Shown here piece by piece: positions 35,665 to 47,679 of a stretch of DNA of 64,000 bases (position 1 is the first letter of the stretch; each line of letters opens with the position of its first letter). The translations under genes and the position numbers were made by a program. The DNA is taken from contig OU964931.1 in the NCBI GenBank assembly GCA_918807975.1, positions 12,596,251 to 12,660,250 on the forward strand. The letters run 5' to 3'. The DNA comes from Aplidium turbinatum (Eukaryota; Chordata; Ascidiacea; Aplousobranchia; Polyclinidae). Under the pieces are notes generated by a model that was given only the letters and a program-made list of their open reading frames with translations, did no database searches and was not told the DNA's origin.

Positions 35665-38600
35665 ATGAATCTTTTACGAGTTTATGCGGTAATTACTTTG
35701 AGCTTCTATGCCTCCTTTAAAAGCTTTGCTGATGCTTTCATTCGACCTATGAGTCATCGTCAAGTTGCACACCATACTTCAGCTCCGTTGGATGATGAAA
35801 ATGTTGTAAGTGATAGTTTGGTTTTAAAAACAGTGCAATACAATTGAAGTAAGTGTTGGCCCATTGTCTACATCTTTTGTACAAATGCAAAGCTTGTGTG
35901 CAATTTAAACCGAACACGGTCTAAGCTAGATAGGAGATCCGTTTATACATTAAGTTATCCAAGGAAGATGTATCGTTCTTTCCACCCCACCATCTCTTAC
36001 ACCCAGTAGCGTTGTCCAGGGAATAGTTTTGAACCCGGGCCGAGATGATTTTAGAGGCCGGTAACCTTTCTAAAGGGCCCGGGAGCTGGAAGAAACCACA
36101 GTGTGTTCTTTGGATATAGTGAATTTTTTTGGAAGTGCCTTGATTTGAGGCACGAGGATCTCATTGGCACCGGGCCCAAATTATCCTCTAAACGGCCTGC
36201 TCACACCCATGAATGAAGTATAGTTTTAACGTAACAATGCAAAACATTAAAAAAGTACTTATGATGTTCGACATTTATTTTCACAGACTGAAAGAATATG
36301 GGGCGAGAGATGGAACAAGTACTGGTCGGATTGGATAAATGTTGGAATTACCCACATGAACGATAGTCATATTGATTACATCCCTGATAGCGAATTTGAT
36401 AAAGACCGATTTCTCTCCGTCCTTCATAGAGTATATAAACGAGGTAAAATAACAATTTTTAAAACAAGAATTAAATCTCGTATCATGAACTTCATTTTAT
36501 ACGTAATTTATTATTAAAACCGCCATTGTATTATTTCAAACAATTTTTTACGATCAACTAAATGGATTTGGTGATGGAAGTCATAAACCCATAACTTGCA
36601 TATTCATAATTTTTCTCTTTGTGTAGGAGCTTTTGGGCATGCAAGACACCAACCAAAACAAAATCACTAAAAATAAAATTAACCCTACGATTGTTTAAAT
36701 CACTATTTCAGACTACTTAAACTGTGAAGACAGAAACCGCAATGACTGCATTGACTGGGCTAACATGGGATACTGCACACACATACAGAACCGATACAGA
36801 TCTTGGATGTCAGAGAATTGCCCGGAAAGTTGCAGCATTTGTACAAAACCACCAATTGATACCGACGAAGATACTTGTCAAAACAAGAGGTTGGTGCAGT
36901 GATGCCTATTGAAAAGTCAACAAAAATGATATCGTAGGCTATCCTAATAAAAATGTGTTCCGTGGTAGTTTATTGTAATCAGACACTGAATCGCAACACT
37001 AACTTACCATTTGTTACAAAACGCGTAGTGCTGAACTTTCAAAGACTGTACAATGGTTAGATAACTTTTTACCTTTTCTCGGTGCAAAGTAGTGGAATAG
37101 CACTATTGAATGTTGAACTTGCAGTAAAATAGCGATAACAAACAGTAAAAATATTTAAGGATAAAATTGTACAAAAGTGTAGCATTATTTTGATGCCTTA
37201 ATTATAGGTTTTTATACGTAATTAGATTATAGATTTTTACGCTCTTAATTACTTAACTTTAACCTTCAAATAAAGTGACTCACAGGGTAGTCGCAGCCAA
37301 CAATTTGAGCATCACTAAATTAGATACTTCCTGTCACCCAGAGAAATTTTGCCTCTCATATTTAAAACATGCCATGTTATATTTTGTAAGCCTTAATTTA
37401 CCGAAAAGTTATAGACCGTGTAGTTTTGTCATTAGTCATAAGATAATAAAATGTTGAAGAAATATCAAAAGTTTAAACTCTCTTTTTGTTAAATACAGAC
37501 TAGCATTCAACAATATAATTTAATATTAAACAGTAAAAATTTAATCTAAATGAAGTCACACTCCAAGCAAATAAAGTCAAAGTCACAATTAGGTAAACAA
37601 CCTTTGCAACTTGACTCTTACTGGTAGCATAAAAAAATACGTGAAAAGAAGATTTGGCAACACTGAGCAAATGACTTAAATTGCCTTGACGCTGTATCAA
37701 ACAAAAAGTGCAAAAAGATCTAAACTACACCGCCAGTGAACCTCAACCTCAACTAAGACTACTAACTAATATCAAATTAAATGAATTTAAATTTTTAAAG
37801 TTATACTTTATACAATTTACAGGGAAACTTGTGATGTTCTGTTTCGTTTTTGCGAGGGCCCATTTAAAAGTCACATGAGCAAATGGTGCCCTAGAACGTG
37901 CAGATTGTGTACTCCATCAACTCAAACTGTAGTTCGCTTATTATCGTCTTCCCCACCACCACCTATCACCGCCACAGCGCCAGCAACTATCTTGCCGAAT
38001 CGTAAGTTTGTTCATATTTGACAGCTGGCGTATTTTTATGAATATTTAATTTCAAGTTTGCTACAAAGATTTAAATTTTGATTGTTTTCTTTTTACTTTT
38101 TATAACAAATTAGCTTTCATGTTGACTGGTTTCATTGCGATTTTGTAAAACTGTTTCGTCTGATAAACTTGTGCGTGTGCGATAAACAATATCATTTATT
38201 AAAAGTTGGTGTTTTGACATCATTTCAATGTCGTTAGACGGAAAAGAATAGCTAGCATGGACAAATTGGCTAAACTTTCATCACTGCAAACGCCAAAATA
38301 TAATTTTTAGTTTTGGGTGTTTCAATAGAAACGGCAAAGGAACAAACGGCTTCTTGCTTCCCTGATGTTTGTGGAATCGTCCCAGCAATCAGAAGATCAC
38401 GAAGAGGAAAGAGAAGAGTTTCACTTGAAGCTAAACTGTGAGTCTTTAGTTGCAAAATTAGCCTGCAAAAGATAGTTTTGTTTGATATTGGCTGTCTTTT
38501 CTATACTTTTTAATCCAAAAAGATTTCAAGAACATTTTTCAAAACAAAATTTCATCGTTCCTTCCAAGCAACTGCTTTAGCTGAACTAAAGTTATTATTT

Positions 38601-41600
38601 AATTTTATTTTTGTCTTGGTAACAATAAAGCAGCTCATAAAATAACTAAAATGTAAAAATATCCACAAAAATACCAAGATGTGTTGGTAGGCTAAGATAA
38701 ATTTAAATGCGCAGATGCAAGAAAAAATTATACAACCGCCCATTAATGTGTGGCCACACTGTACAATGCTAGAAAATGTTCAAATTTTGCTGCTGACTTG
38801 AGATCACCACTCGACAAAATGTCACATTTTTTAGTCGACTTGCAATTCCACTCACACCTCTCAGCAATAAAATGGTAGCCTACTTCCACTAGCATCAAAT
38901 CGTGATGGGTTTAAACGTTTGACAGGAAACGCATATGATCAATATGCTACTCTTCACCTGGTTTCCAAATTTTCTGATGTTTTTCTACGCAAATTCACAT
39001 CCCAAACGGCAAATTAGTTGTTTTTTACGTGTACAACATTTACAACAGACATTTACAACGTCTGCAGACGTTAAATCAATGTAAAAAAACGACTGATTTT
39101 GTTGTCTGGGGACTAGATCAAAGAGATCGAAAAAATACGTAGGTTTTGACATTTTGTTGTCACAATTTTTTTGTCCAGCATCCGCCTAACTTCGTAACGC
39201 ATGAACACGATGTGTAGGATGACACTTTCCACTTTCACCTGAACTTAGCGATAAAAGTCCACATAATAAATGAGATTAGATTGTAGAGAACATCCAACTG
39301 TTTTTCATTCCAAATGTCGATTCGCATGTATTACTTTTATTCCACCGTTTGGAAGGTTTTGCAACAGTTTGATATTGCAAGCTTTCACAATATTTTTGCC
39401 ACAAGATCAATGTTTCAATGGCAAGATTATTTTAAGCTTATTCAAATAGCATTAGAATTTTTGGTGTGTGACTATAAATTTCAGGTCAGGAAATGCGTTC
39501 ATCACTGCTCTAATGGGTGAGGGTGTGATGAAATTATGAGTATCACTCGTACTTGTGCGTAAGAAAATGCTAATGAAAGCTTAAATACATATATGGAAAG
39601 GTAATAACGTAGTTAGACGGTTAAACATGCTTCTAATAATGATATTTATTTCAAAAAGGATACCGAATGTGCTTTAATATGTTTTGACGCAGCTTTTAAT
39701 TTAATTATCAATAAAACCGTTCCAAGTTTTTATCTTACTGACGCGTGCCTTTGTCCGTTCAAAACAACAAAAATTCATTAAATTTCAGCGGAGATTTTTT
39801 AGCACATTTTTTATAAACGCTATTTGATAAAACAAAACTTTGCTCGAATTTAATTTGATTTTTCAATAGCGTAAGATGCATATTCTTTAGCACATCACGC
39901 CTACGAGAGTAGCATATTACTTACTGCAATAGCTAATTGACACACTGACTGGAGACGCCATTTAAAGAAATTCAGAAATTTTTTTGTTTATCGATATACT
40001 ACAGCACAAAAAATTGGAATAGAGTGACATAACTATGCTGCTTAACTTATGAAAAAGAAAATAATTTATGCAAAACAACTTTGATTTTATTTATTTCCAA
40101 TCAATCAAAATACTGGAAATGGATTGAGCTTTGAATAGTTTATTTTCAAATAATTTACTTTTATACGATAACCGGTTTTCCGCGGAAACTTTACAGACAT
40201 TTTATCTTTAATATAATATGCAATTAACAAAATATTGGGTACCAGAAATAATTAGCAATATAAGCTTTGTAATTAGTTTACTGTGGGTAGTTAATTTAGT
40301 AACTGTTAAACGACCAGAAAACTGGCTTACAAATTACAATATACAATTACAAATTAAATTTTATTGCTTTAGCACAGAAAATTTTTTAAGTGAATGTTAT
40401 TTTTGTTGATTTTTATCGGAAGGCTTTAGGACTTGGGTTTATTACGCAATAGACATATTTGATTTTTTTGTCATTTTTGTTTGGAATATTTGAATGTTAC
40501 GGCACTTGTACAATAACATTTTGTTATTGTAAATTTTTGTGCCAATTTTACATTTGGCATGTTTGTTTTGATGATTGTTTTGCTTATTAAATTTTGATAA
40601 AATTAAAGATTGCAGTCTACCCTGACAATGTTGCAAGAAAACGTTTTGCAAATATGGAATAAAACATCACAAAAATGTGAAAGCGAAAAGCGTGTTTTTG
40701 GTGAAACAATGCCTTGAGATTTTTACAAAGATCACGCTATTCATAAATAGGTGCACTAGAGCGTGACAAGCGTCGCGAAGGTGAATCGTGCAGAAAATCA
40801 CGCCTCTTTGTATACCGTACAGCCAACCAGACAGCAAAATCGGTCATTTTTACATTGATTCAACGTCTGCAATCGTTTGTTGCCTAGCCACGTTGTTTGC
40901 ATTAAAGTAGGCTATTGCACATACTAAAAAAAACGAGAAAGCTCTTCGGCAACCAAAAAAAATGGCCTCTCTAAAAACTATTTTCTTTGAAACTTTTATG
41001 TCTGCCTATATCACTGGTCAACGATATTCGTCCAATGGTAGTAAATAAGAAAACAAAACATATCAATCTTAACTTCAATGTCAATCAAAAATTTACCCAG
41101 AAGACAATGAGTTCGTTTAACATAACTTTTCACATCTAATTGCACTGTGGTGTAAAAATCCAAATTTTCCTAATGATCGCCTAGCAAACATTTTTGCCAG
41201 TTTTAGCCAAAGCGACACATCTGGTTCAACGCGCATGTACAGGAAGTGCCGCTGTCGACACTTTGTCAAAGAAAGGAGAAGCGTTTGACATTTGCAAGAA
41301 TGATAATGTCCGAGCAACGTTGGCATGTTTTGTACGCGAATTTCATAATAATTACTTAGAATGAGGCTCATTTTTGTCATTACAATTCTGAAAAAACTTC
41401 TAAATATCACTTAGTTGTTATTTCTCTTTTGTAATGACGTTCATTTTGCGATCTCTCTTTTGATGCGAATGTGACATATAAGTGTTTGAGATTCGTATGG
41501 ATAAAATTTGGAAAAAATGCAGTAGCTACTGTATTAATCAGCGTTATATTCACAACTCAATTTTTATATCAATATCATATTTTTCGTCAGTTTTTTTTTT

Positions 41601-43763
41601 TATTAAAACTGTGAGATATCTTATTTCCTATGATTTTGGATCGAGCAAATATTTAATTAAAAACATGAAACATAAATAGCCTATCTGCCAAAAGCTGTAT
41701 TATTGCTGTCATATGTAGATATTTCATTTTACATATAAGCATATTTTATTTTATTTTACAGAGGGTTGTTGTCAAACATAAAATTAAAGATTGTTGGGGG
41801 CACTCGAGCGATTAAAGGAGAATGGCCCTGGCATGGTCTGCTGCTCCAGCAGGTACGTTTATGAACATATTCTTTGAGTTTTAGGTTAAGTTTTGATTTA
41901 TTAATCTACGTTTAAGCTTAGAAAGTTATAGTTAGTTGGAGCAAAACTTATATCAGATTGTATAAATTAGTTTATTTTTTGTTTACTTTTAACTTAATAA
42001 TACTTCCTGCATGTTGTCGTAACGTTGCGAGTGCTTGAAATCTTCTTTTTTTCTGAGACCAGTTTTCTTTGTCGAATGTATAAGATTGTACAATGATAGC
42101 ATACAAGCAGCTACATGCCATAAACTAAATATACAGAAAGTGCAAATTAGATAAACTAGTAAAAAGGACAAGTAATACCAGCTGGGTTTATGCCATTGCA
42201 GTAGTTATATCTAGCCAATACAGTGTCCTGTAAGTGTAGTGGACGCATTGTTGAGTCAATATTCTTGAATTATTAAAACGTCCGATTTTCTTTACATACC
42301 GCTAAAATTATGAAGAACAACATTAACAATGTTTCTACTTTCAGATTGATCAACACGCAAGATTTTGTGGAGTCACCATAATTTGTAGACATTGGCTTGT
42401 TACTGCAGCCCATTGCATTGTATCACAAGAACAAGGCTTCAGTCTTACAAGGTAAGTAAAGAAATTGAATCTATGCCCCAAAATAAATAAGTAAAGCTCC
42501 AACCAGGGACGGATCCAACAAGCAGTCTCAGGGGCCGCAATTTCAACGAAGCACAATGCTGTGTAGGTTAATCTGATTTTAAACTACATTAATCTGACTT
42601 TGCAAATACACAATAAAAAAAAAGTTGTTTTCTAGTGTTTTAGGGGGCGATTGCCCCAATTTCCCCCTCTGGATCTGCCACTGGCTCCACCAGAACAGTT
42701 GTATTTATCTCAACAGAAAGATACTTTGTTTCAATAACTAAATTATGACTTGACTTGTGAGTTGTGATATGAATTGTGTTTTCAGCAAAATCATGGAAAC
42801 ATTTTCTCTCTATGTCGGACGCCATCAAGGCTTGTTTGGTCACAGTGAAGACACTACCCAAGTATTTGGTAAAAACGAAATTGAGCGTTTTGTCATCCAC
42901 CCTCGTTTTCGACTTTCGCCAAGTTTTTCTGACGACATAGCTCTGATAAAATTGAGGTATTGATCATAAGCTACTATTTGCAAACACATACTTATGTTTT
43001 ACAGAATTTACAATTCTTAAAAATTCCTATAACGATTTATACTCGTATTATTACGCTCCATAACTCATGTCGTAGTAATTAAAAAGCTCAGAGATAGCCT
43101 ACATTTATTTTTGCCTACTATTCGACCTAAGAATAGTGTTTTCTAAAACTGTTGCTTCATGTAACTTAGCTAAGAATTTAATAACATTTTTCATGTATAC
43201 GCAGATCTGATTCACCGATTGAATTCAATCGATATGTTCAACCAATTTGTCTTCCAACGACAAAAAATATTCAATTTGGAGAATCGTTGCATACTTATGG
43301 TTGGGGTTCTACGATGGGCCATGGTCCGTCTGCACAGTATTTAAAAGAAATACGGGTCCCATACTTGGATTACAGAAAATGCCGCCGTAGAGTGTGGCGT
43401 CTTAAAAAAGAAGGTACTCTTTGTGCTGGAGGTGGCCGTAACAGAGACACTTGCACGGGAGATTCTGGAGGATCATTAGTGATGAGAAAACAAACAAACG
43501 ACACAAACAACCAGCGCTTTGTATTTTATGGCATTACAAGTTATGGAAGCTACTACTGTAATTCTCGATCACCATACAAGCCAGGAGTGTACACTGATGT
43601 AGCGTTTTATCGTAACTGGATTGAGAAACATACAAACAAATGCTGTGAGGAGACCATTTCTACACCACCTCTTCATTCTTCCCAAGCCAATGATAGAGCT
43701 ACATTGGATAGAGGAGCAAAAGCCAATGGAAAATACGCCCATTCTACAAAAATGAAAGCATAA
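35665..43763 (+). CDS. Secreted ShK-ShK-trypsin serine protease, nine exons
   Basis: Predicted exons are 35665-35805, 36287-36443, 36712-36889, 37823-38001, 38329-38437, 41762-41852, 42345-42451, 42786-42956 and 43205-43763. All have GT/AG borders and the phases join without conflict, giving 563 residues. A signal peptide (to about residue 24, SFADA) precedes an unassigned segment. Two six-Cys ShK domains (about 103-152 and 155-188) and a Pro/Ser/Thr-rich linker follow. Then comes a basic stretch RRSRRGKRR and the activation site K264/IVGG. The S1 triad is His308 (VTAAHC), Asp371 (DDIAL) and Ser465 (GDSGG); Asp459, six residues before the Ser, predicts cleavage after Arg or Lys. Cys231 can pair with Cys393, tethering the pro-part. 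The usual Cys136-Cys201 pair (chymotrypsin numbering) is absent at both positions. Secretion is predicted; the substrate is unknown. Exon calls are mine and need transcript support. Confidence 0.85.
36002..36215 (+). repeat. Dispersed repeat in intron 1, uninterrupted copy
   Basis: It starts CCAGTAGCGTTGTCCAGGG and runs through CACGAGGATCTCATTGGCAC. It matches the repeat split by an hAT element at 19152-20785. The family is unknown; the G/C-rich GGGCCCGGG content resembles hAT-derived repeats. Confidence 0.6.
39041..39110. repeat. Short palindromic repeat, copy 3
   Basis: ACATTTACAACGTCTGCAGA then CGTTAAATCAATGTAAAAA, followed by CGACTGATTTTGTTGTCTGG. This copy best shows the right arm of the family. 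Confidence 0.7.
40827..40880. repeat. Short palindromic repeat, half copy
   Basis: CCAGACAGCAAAATCGGTC followed by TTTTTACATTGATTCAACG shows the left arm. The right arm breaks off after GTCTGCAATCG. Confidence 0.65.
42504..42683. mobile_element. Small hAT-like MITE in intron 7
   Basis: 180 bp with related inverted ends (CAGGGACGGATCCA and, reversed, CAGTGGCAGATCCAG) and flanking 8-mers GCTCCAAC (42496-42503) and GCTCCACC (42684-42691), seven of eight matching. It lies in the intron between the His-bearing and Asp-bearing exons of the protease gene and is spliced out. Confidence 0.75.
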
Positions 43764-44081
43764 CTATGCTTCTTCTCCAACACAAAAATTGCAGAAAGTG
43801 TTCAATAAGCTTCTAGCCTATAAATTATTATTATTTAATTACAAAAACAACTTTTTGGAGTAACCTAATATAGTACATGATCGATTGTTTCGTGGCCTGC
43901 AATATTGCATGTGTATTATTGGAGTAATTTCTAAGTTAGATACAAGAAGAATAAGTTTTTTTAAAAGTCTAAGTCCGCAGACTTGAAAACTATTTGAAAG
44001 GGAGTAATGATCACAATAGGTTTCGAACTACCTACACTTGCCTATACTGCCTGTAGTTCTACTATTAAATAAGTGTTTTGA

Positions 44082-44095
44082 AATAAAGAAATAAA
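44082..44095 (+). terminator. Candidate polyadenylation signals
   Basis: AATAAA occurs twice (44082-44087 and 44090-44095), about 320 bases after the stop codon of the protease gene and just before a MITE. This is plausible for 3' end formation but unproven. Confidence 0.4.
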
Positions 44096-44109
44096 CTGGA
44101 GCTTGTGAC

Positions 44110-44557
44110 CAGGGTATGGGATGAAATGGAATGGAAGATGTTTTTTCCATCTTCGATCCTGAGAGTTTCTTCCATTTCATCTTAGAAATCTTCCATTTCA
44201 TCTCAGAAATCTCTTCCATCTTCATATTTTGTGATTTCCGCGTTGAATATGCCACAAATAAACCTAAAAACCATAGGCTAAATTTAACCTAAAAATTTAA
44301 CTGCAGTATTTTCCTAACGATTACGCACCGTTTGAATTATTGCTTGAACGTACCGTTCGAATTATTTCAGCAAGCAACGTAATATTTTGCATGTCTTGAT
44401 AAAGCGTTAGAAAGTTAATGATGGAATTGGGATGGAATGATGGAAGATTGTCTTCCATCCCATCATCAAGATCTTCCATTTTTTTCCATCCTTGACATTT
44501 TCCGTCTACCATCCCAAAATCTGTCTTCTATTCCATTCCATACCATCCCATTCCCTG
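44110..44557. mobile_element. hAT-like MITE with TGGAAGAT-rich interior
   Basis: The ends (CAGGGTATGGGATG and, reversed, CAGGGAATGGGATGG) are inverted repeats flanked by a perfect 8-bp duplication CTTGTGAC (44102-44109, 44558-44565). The 448-bp interior is largely made of direct and inverted repeats of a TTCCAT/ATGGAAGAT motif. Confidence 0.85.
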
Positions 44558-44989
44558 CTTGTGACAATTAAAAACTTGTGTTAGGCTGATAAGAATAAAT
44601 TGAAACTTTCTCTAACGTTAAAGAAAACCTTCGACTTTGTTGTGTAATCTGAAATATTTTACTTCCCTAAAACTGCTTTGAATACCTTTGAGTGTGTTGA
44701 TTATATACAGGCTATAGGCCTAATCTTTGCAATTCCTTTCGTGTTTATTTATGGAATGTCACTTCTTTTAATTTTTGTAATGTAATTTCATTTTTATTTA
44801 ACTAAAGTTTTAACTTGCTGTTAAGGGTTTGTATTTGTGGACAAGAGAGATATCAAGGTCAATCTATAATACAATTTAAAGACAAATCGAATTACTATAG
44901 ACGACAGTAGTCTATATCCGCTATTATTTGTTGAAATGATCAAATAAAAAATAAGTGTTATCTTTTCTCGTACATTTTTTCTCTTACAG

Positions 44990-45905
44990 AAGATATTGAG
45001 CAGAAGCTTACAGACGCAGGTCTAGAAATAAAATATAGTTTATTTGAACTTAAGGCAGCAACATTGTAAAAGGGGGTATTAATTTTATTTTTAAATTTTG
45101 CTTTGATGTTCGAATACTAGAGAACACTTTACGACCTCTGGTAGGCTATAATTTTTTGAAAACTTCAAACTTTTGAAATTTACACCATAAAAAGTTTAAT
45201 TTTAAGTTTCGTTGGGTAGCCTATGTCATGACCATGAGCAGGGGCGTAACCACAAAACATTTTGTGGTGGAGGCAAATAATATTCTTATCGCACATGTCA
45301 GTGAGCCTGGCAACGTGTTGACGAATGCAAAGCACCCAGAGGGGGTCTGGTGGGCCTCACACAGAAAAAAAAAATTAAAATTGTGTATTCTGAGATTAGG
45401 CTACTTTCAGCCTAAATCCAGAGTAAAACTCTATTAAATGATGCTGCAACAGAAGGTGAAATGTTTGTTTAAAATATTTCAGGAAGGCAATTGCCTCCCT
45501 CTGACTACGCCCCTGCCCAGGAGTAGGCTCTGTTTGTAAAATAATAATCTTTACTTCGCTTACTCTTAATTATAAAACAAATTCAAAATGTGAATCTGTG
45601 ATTATGATCGTTGAAGTCTTACTGGTGCATGAAATATAATAGGCTAGTTTAGGTATAAGCTTAGTGACAATATTGCAAGTTTTATATGTTTTTTTTTAGG
45701 CGAAAGTACAATTAGGCTATCAGAATCACCCAATCGCACTAAGGACGATAATGTTGATCTGAACAGTGCAAACTGTTCATCACGATCCTACTTCGGACAA
45801 GCAAAACATTATTGGCTGCCTTTACGTTTTGTTAAAAATTGCTTAGTTAATGATAACACGTTCGAGGGAAATGGGATGACTGCGAGGTCTCTGATAATCA
45901 CACCG
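44990..45905 (+). other. Possible two-exon fragment of an unknown gene
   Basis: Segment 44990-45019 (after CTCTTACAG, before GTCTAG) and segment 45700-45905 (after a T-rich tract and AG) join in phase to an open peptide of about 78 residues containing NCSSRSYFGQAKHYW. The 45700-45905 frame is open for 68 codons in AT-rich DNA, which is mildly unusual. No domain is recognised. Its right edge falls exactly at a TA-flanked MITE, so the donor site is doubtful. Confidence 0.3.
45239..45515. mobile_element. Small hAT-like MITE
   Basis: The ends (CAGGGGCGTAACC and, reversed, CAGGGGCGTAGTC) are inverted repeats. The flanking 8-mers ACCATGAG and CCCAGGAG agree at six of eight positions. The 277-bp interior has G-rich, non-coding sequence. 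Confidence 0.65.
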
Positions 45906-45908
45906 GTA

Positions 45909-47260
45909 GGAGAGATTCAGGTAAGTTGGTCCAATAGGCAAGTTGGCCCACTCTATATAATTTTTTAACTACAATGGTTATTGTTACGTATCATACGCAT
46001 ACTGAGAAAGTGCTGTTGAAACTACCTTATCACCAGGTTGGGAGGCTCTAGCAAGTAGTATAAACATGTGAGCACGATTTTTGTATGAAAAATTATGATT
46101 TTTGAAACTTTTGGATTTTAGAATTTTTTTAGATGTCGAGTGATTTTTTTCTTACTATATAAGAAAGGTTATTATTTAGTGAGTGCAGCGCTAGAGTGGT
46201 TATTAAGGCTCACTTTGACGGTGAAACCTTTGTTAGAAGCTGGATAGTTTGACTATGTGGTTGCCATGCAGGGAAGTTGGCCCATTTCGTGGGTGGGTAC
46301 GTTGGCCACCATGGCCAATTTGCCTTCATGAGGTATTACATAGAATGATAATAATTGACTAATTAATACGATGACTGATTTTTGCAAGATTGAAGTAGCC
46401 TATCATCAAGTATTCAAAGTAAGTAAATCGCGGCTTTACATCAGCATTAAGTGATCAATAACAATAATACACTTCCTAACATAGTTTTTATGCCACAAAT
46501 TGCGACAAATTATTCTTAACCCATATAATAATAATGGTAAGTAATCAAGAAAACCAATCGCGGAAATGTGTATCAACCACTTCTCAAGCGACGGTCTAAA
46601 ACGTACCTCGTTTCGGAGATACATTAAAAAATGTTCCGATATTGGTACCCATGCAAAAATGGGGTTTGCAGCCTATTGCAAACAAGGTCCTACATGTCAG
46701 TATCGTTAAGATGACCAGATCGTTAGGAATAAAGGCATGCCGTTCCAGCTACATGATGTTTGATACAACCTTTGTTATTTTCGAAAGCTTATTTGGTGTA
46801 GGCTACTCATGTAAAAAAGTTTACTGAGGTAAAATACAGCATTATAGCCTAATAGTAGATTATATTAAAAACCATACATGAATGCATACATAGAATAAAT
46901 TATGTACGGTACCTATGCCTCTATAAAACCAAGAAATAATTAGAAAGAAAATAAAATTGGGGAGAAAGAGAACTTTTCCACTGTTTAATATACGTAGATG
47001 GACAGGTTTCCCACGTGGCCAACTTACCTTCCATGGTGGGCCAAATTACCCGCACAGAAAGGCAAGATGGTCCATTTTATTTTTTTCGGAAAACTAGAAA
47101 AAGTATATACCTAAGAATGTTTGTTTGATGCAAGAATATGTCCACTGCTAGAGTGATGAATTTTCTACTCTTCAATAGCATTCGCTTTAACATATGTTTT
47201 GTTATTAGCTCACAAATTCAATTTTTCATTTTGCTGGGCCAACTTACCCGAGTCTCCCCT
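45909..47260. mobile_element. TA-flanked non-autonomous DNA element
   Basis: Imperfect 25-bp terminal inverted repeats (right end reversed: GGGGAGACTCGGGTAAGTTG) sit between TA dinucleotides (45907-45908, 47261-47262), as for Tc1/mariner-type insertions. Subterminal AAGTTGGCC motifs repeat in both orientations. No transposase is visible. Confidence 0.75.
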
Positions 47261-47262
47261 AC

Positions 47263-47424
47263 GACATAACGGGAAATGTATTTTTTTTTTCAAAAACAAC
47301 ACAATTTACGACACAATGAAAGGTTACGATTCCAGCATGGCCGGATGACAAACTCTAATCCACAAACACTTCGAAAATGTTAGTAGCCTACTGGGTGGGA
47401 GGGTTGGTTCCTGGGTTCCCACTC
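47263..47424. other. Short flank left of the LTR element
   Basis: Unassigned 160 bp. Although it was joined to 54541 before the LTR insertion, I do not see the pogo transposase reading continue into it. Confidence 0.35.
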
Positions 47425-47429
47425 AGGGC

Positions 47430-47679
47430 TGCACGAATGCCTGCAGTTAGCATGCTTCCTTGATTACTTCTGCACTCCTTTTGTCACGTGTACTCCGCGA
47501 GGCAGTACTCTGTTTTATTCGTATCATTTCATTCTGGCAGGCTAGCGAACAACAGCTTCTTTTGTTCTAGTTCTAGTGTTGAGTTTAACAATCTTACGTT
47601 GTGTATTTTGTTGCAGAAATTGCGATTCGATCATTTTTCTTTTGTTAATACATTCAAGAAAAATAACCGTCTTTGTTCA
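47430..47679 (+). repeat. 5' LTR of the interrupted Ty3/Gypsy element
   Basis: 250 bp, identical to 54286-54535. It contains ATTGCGATTCGATCA (47619-47633), which is complementary to the sequence just downstream of the LTR. Confidence 0.95.

Larger units (their letters stand above)
38438..41761 (+). other. Intron 5 of the protease gene
   Basis: A 3.3-kb intron lying between the pro-domain exon and the first catalytic-domain exon. It holds two copies of the short palindromic repeat (39041 and 40827) and otherwise no recognisable feature. Confidence 0.6.

Noticed and set aside
36724-36912. 62-residue plus-strand frame overlapping the first ShK exon
   Set aside because: It is another frame of exon 3. 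The exon frame with six Cys, correct splice phases and an ShK pattern is clearly the coding one.
41764-41852. Alternative start of the sixth exon two bases downstream, joining exon 4 directly to it
   Set aside because: It keeps the frame but skips the exon at 38329-38437. That exon has good splice sites, the right phases and the conserved linking Cys, and it uses the standard acceptor before 41762.
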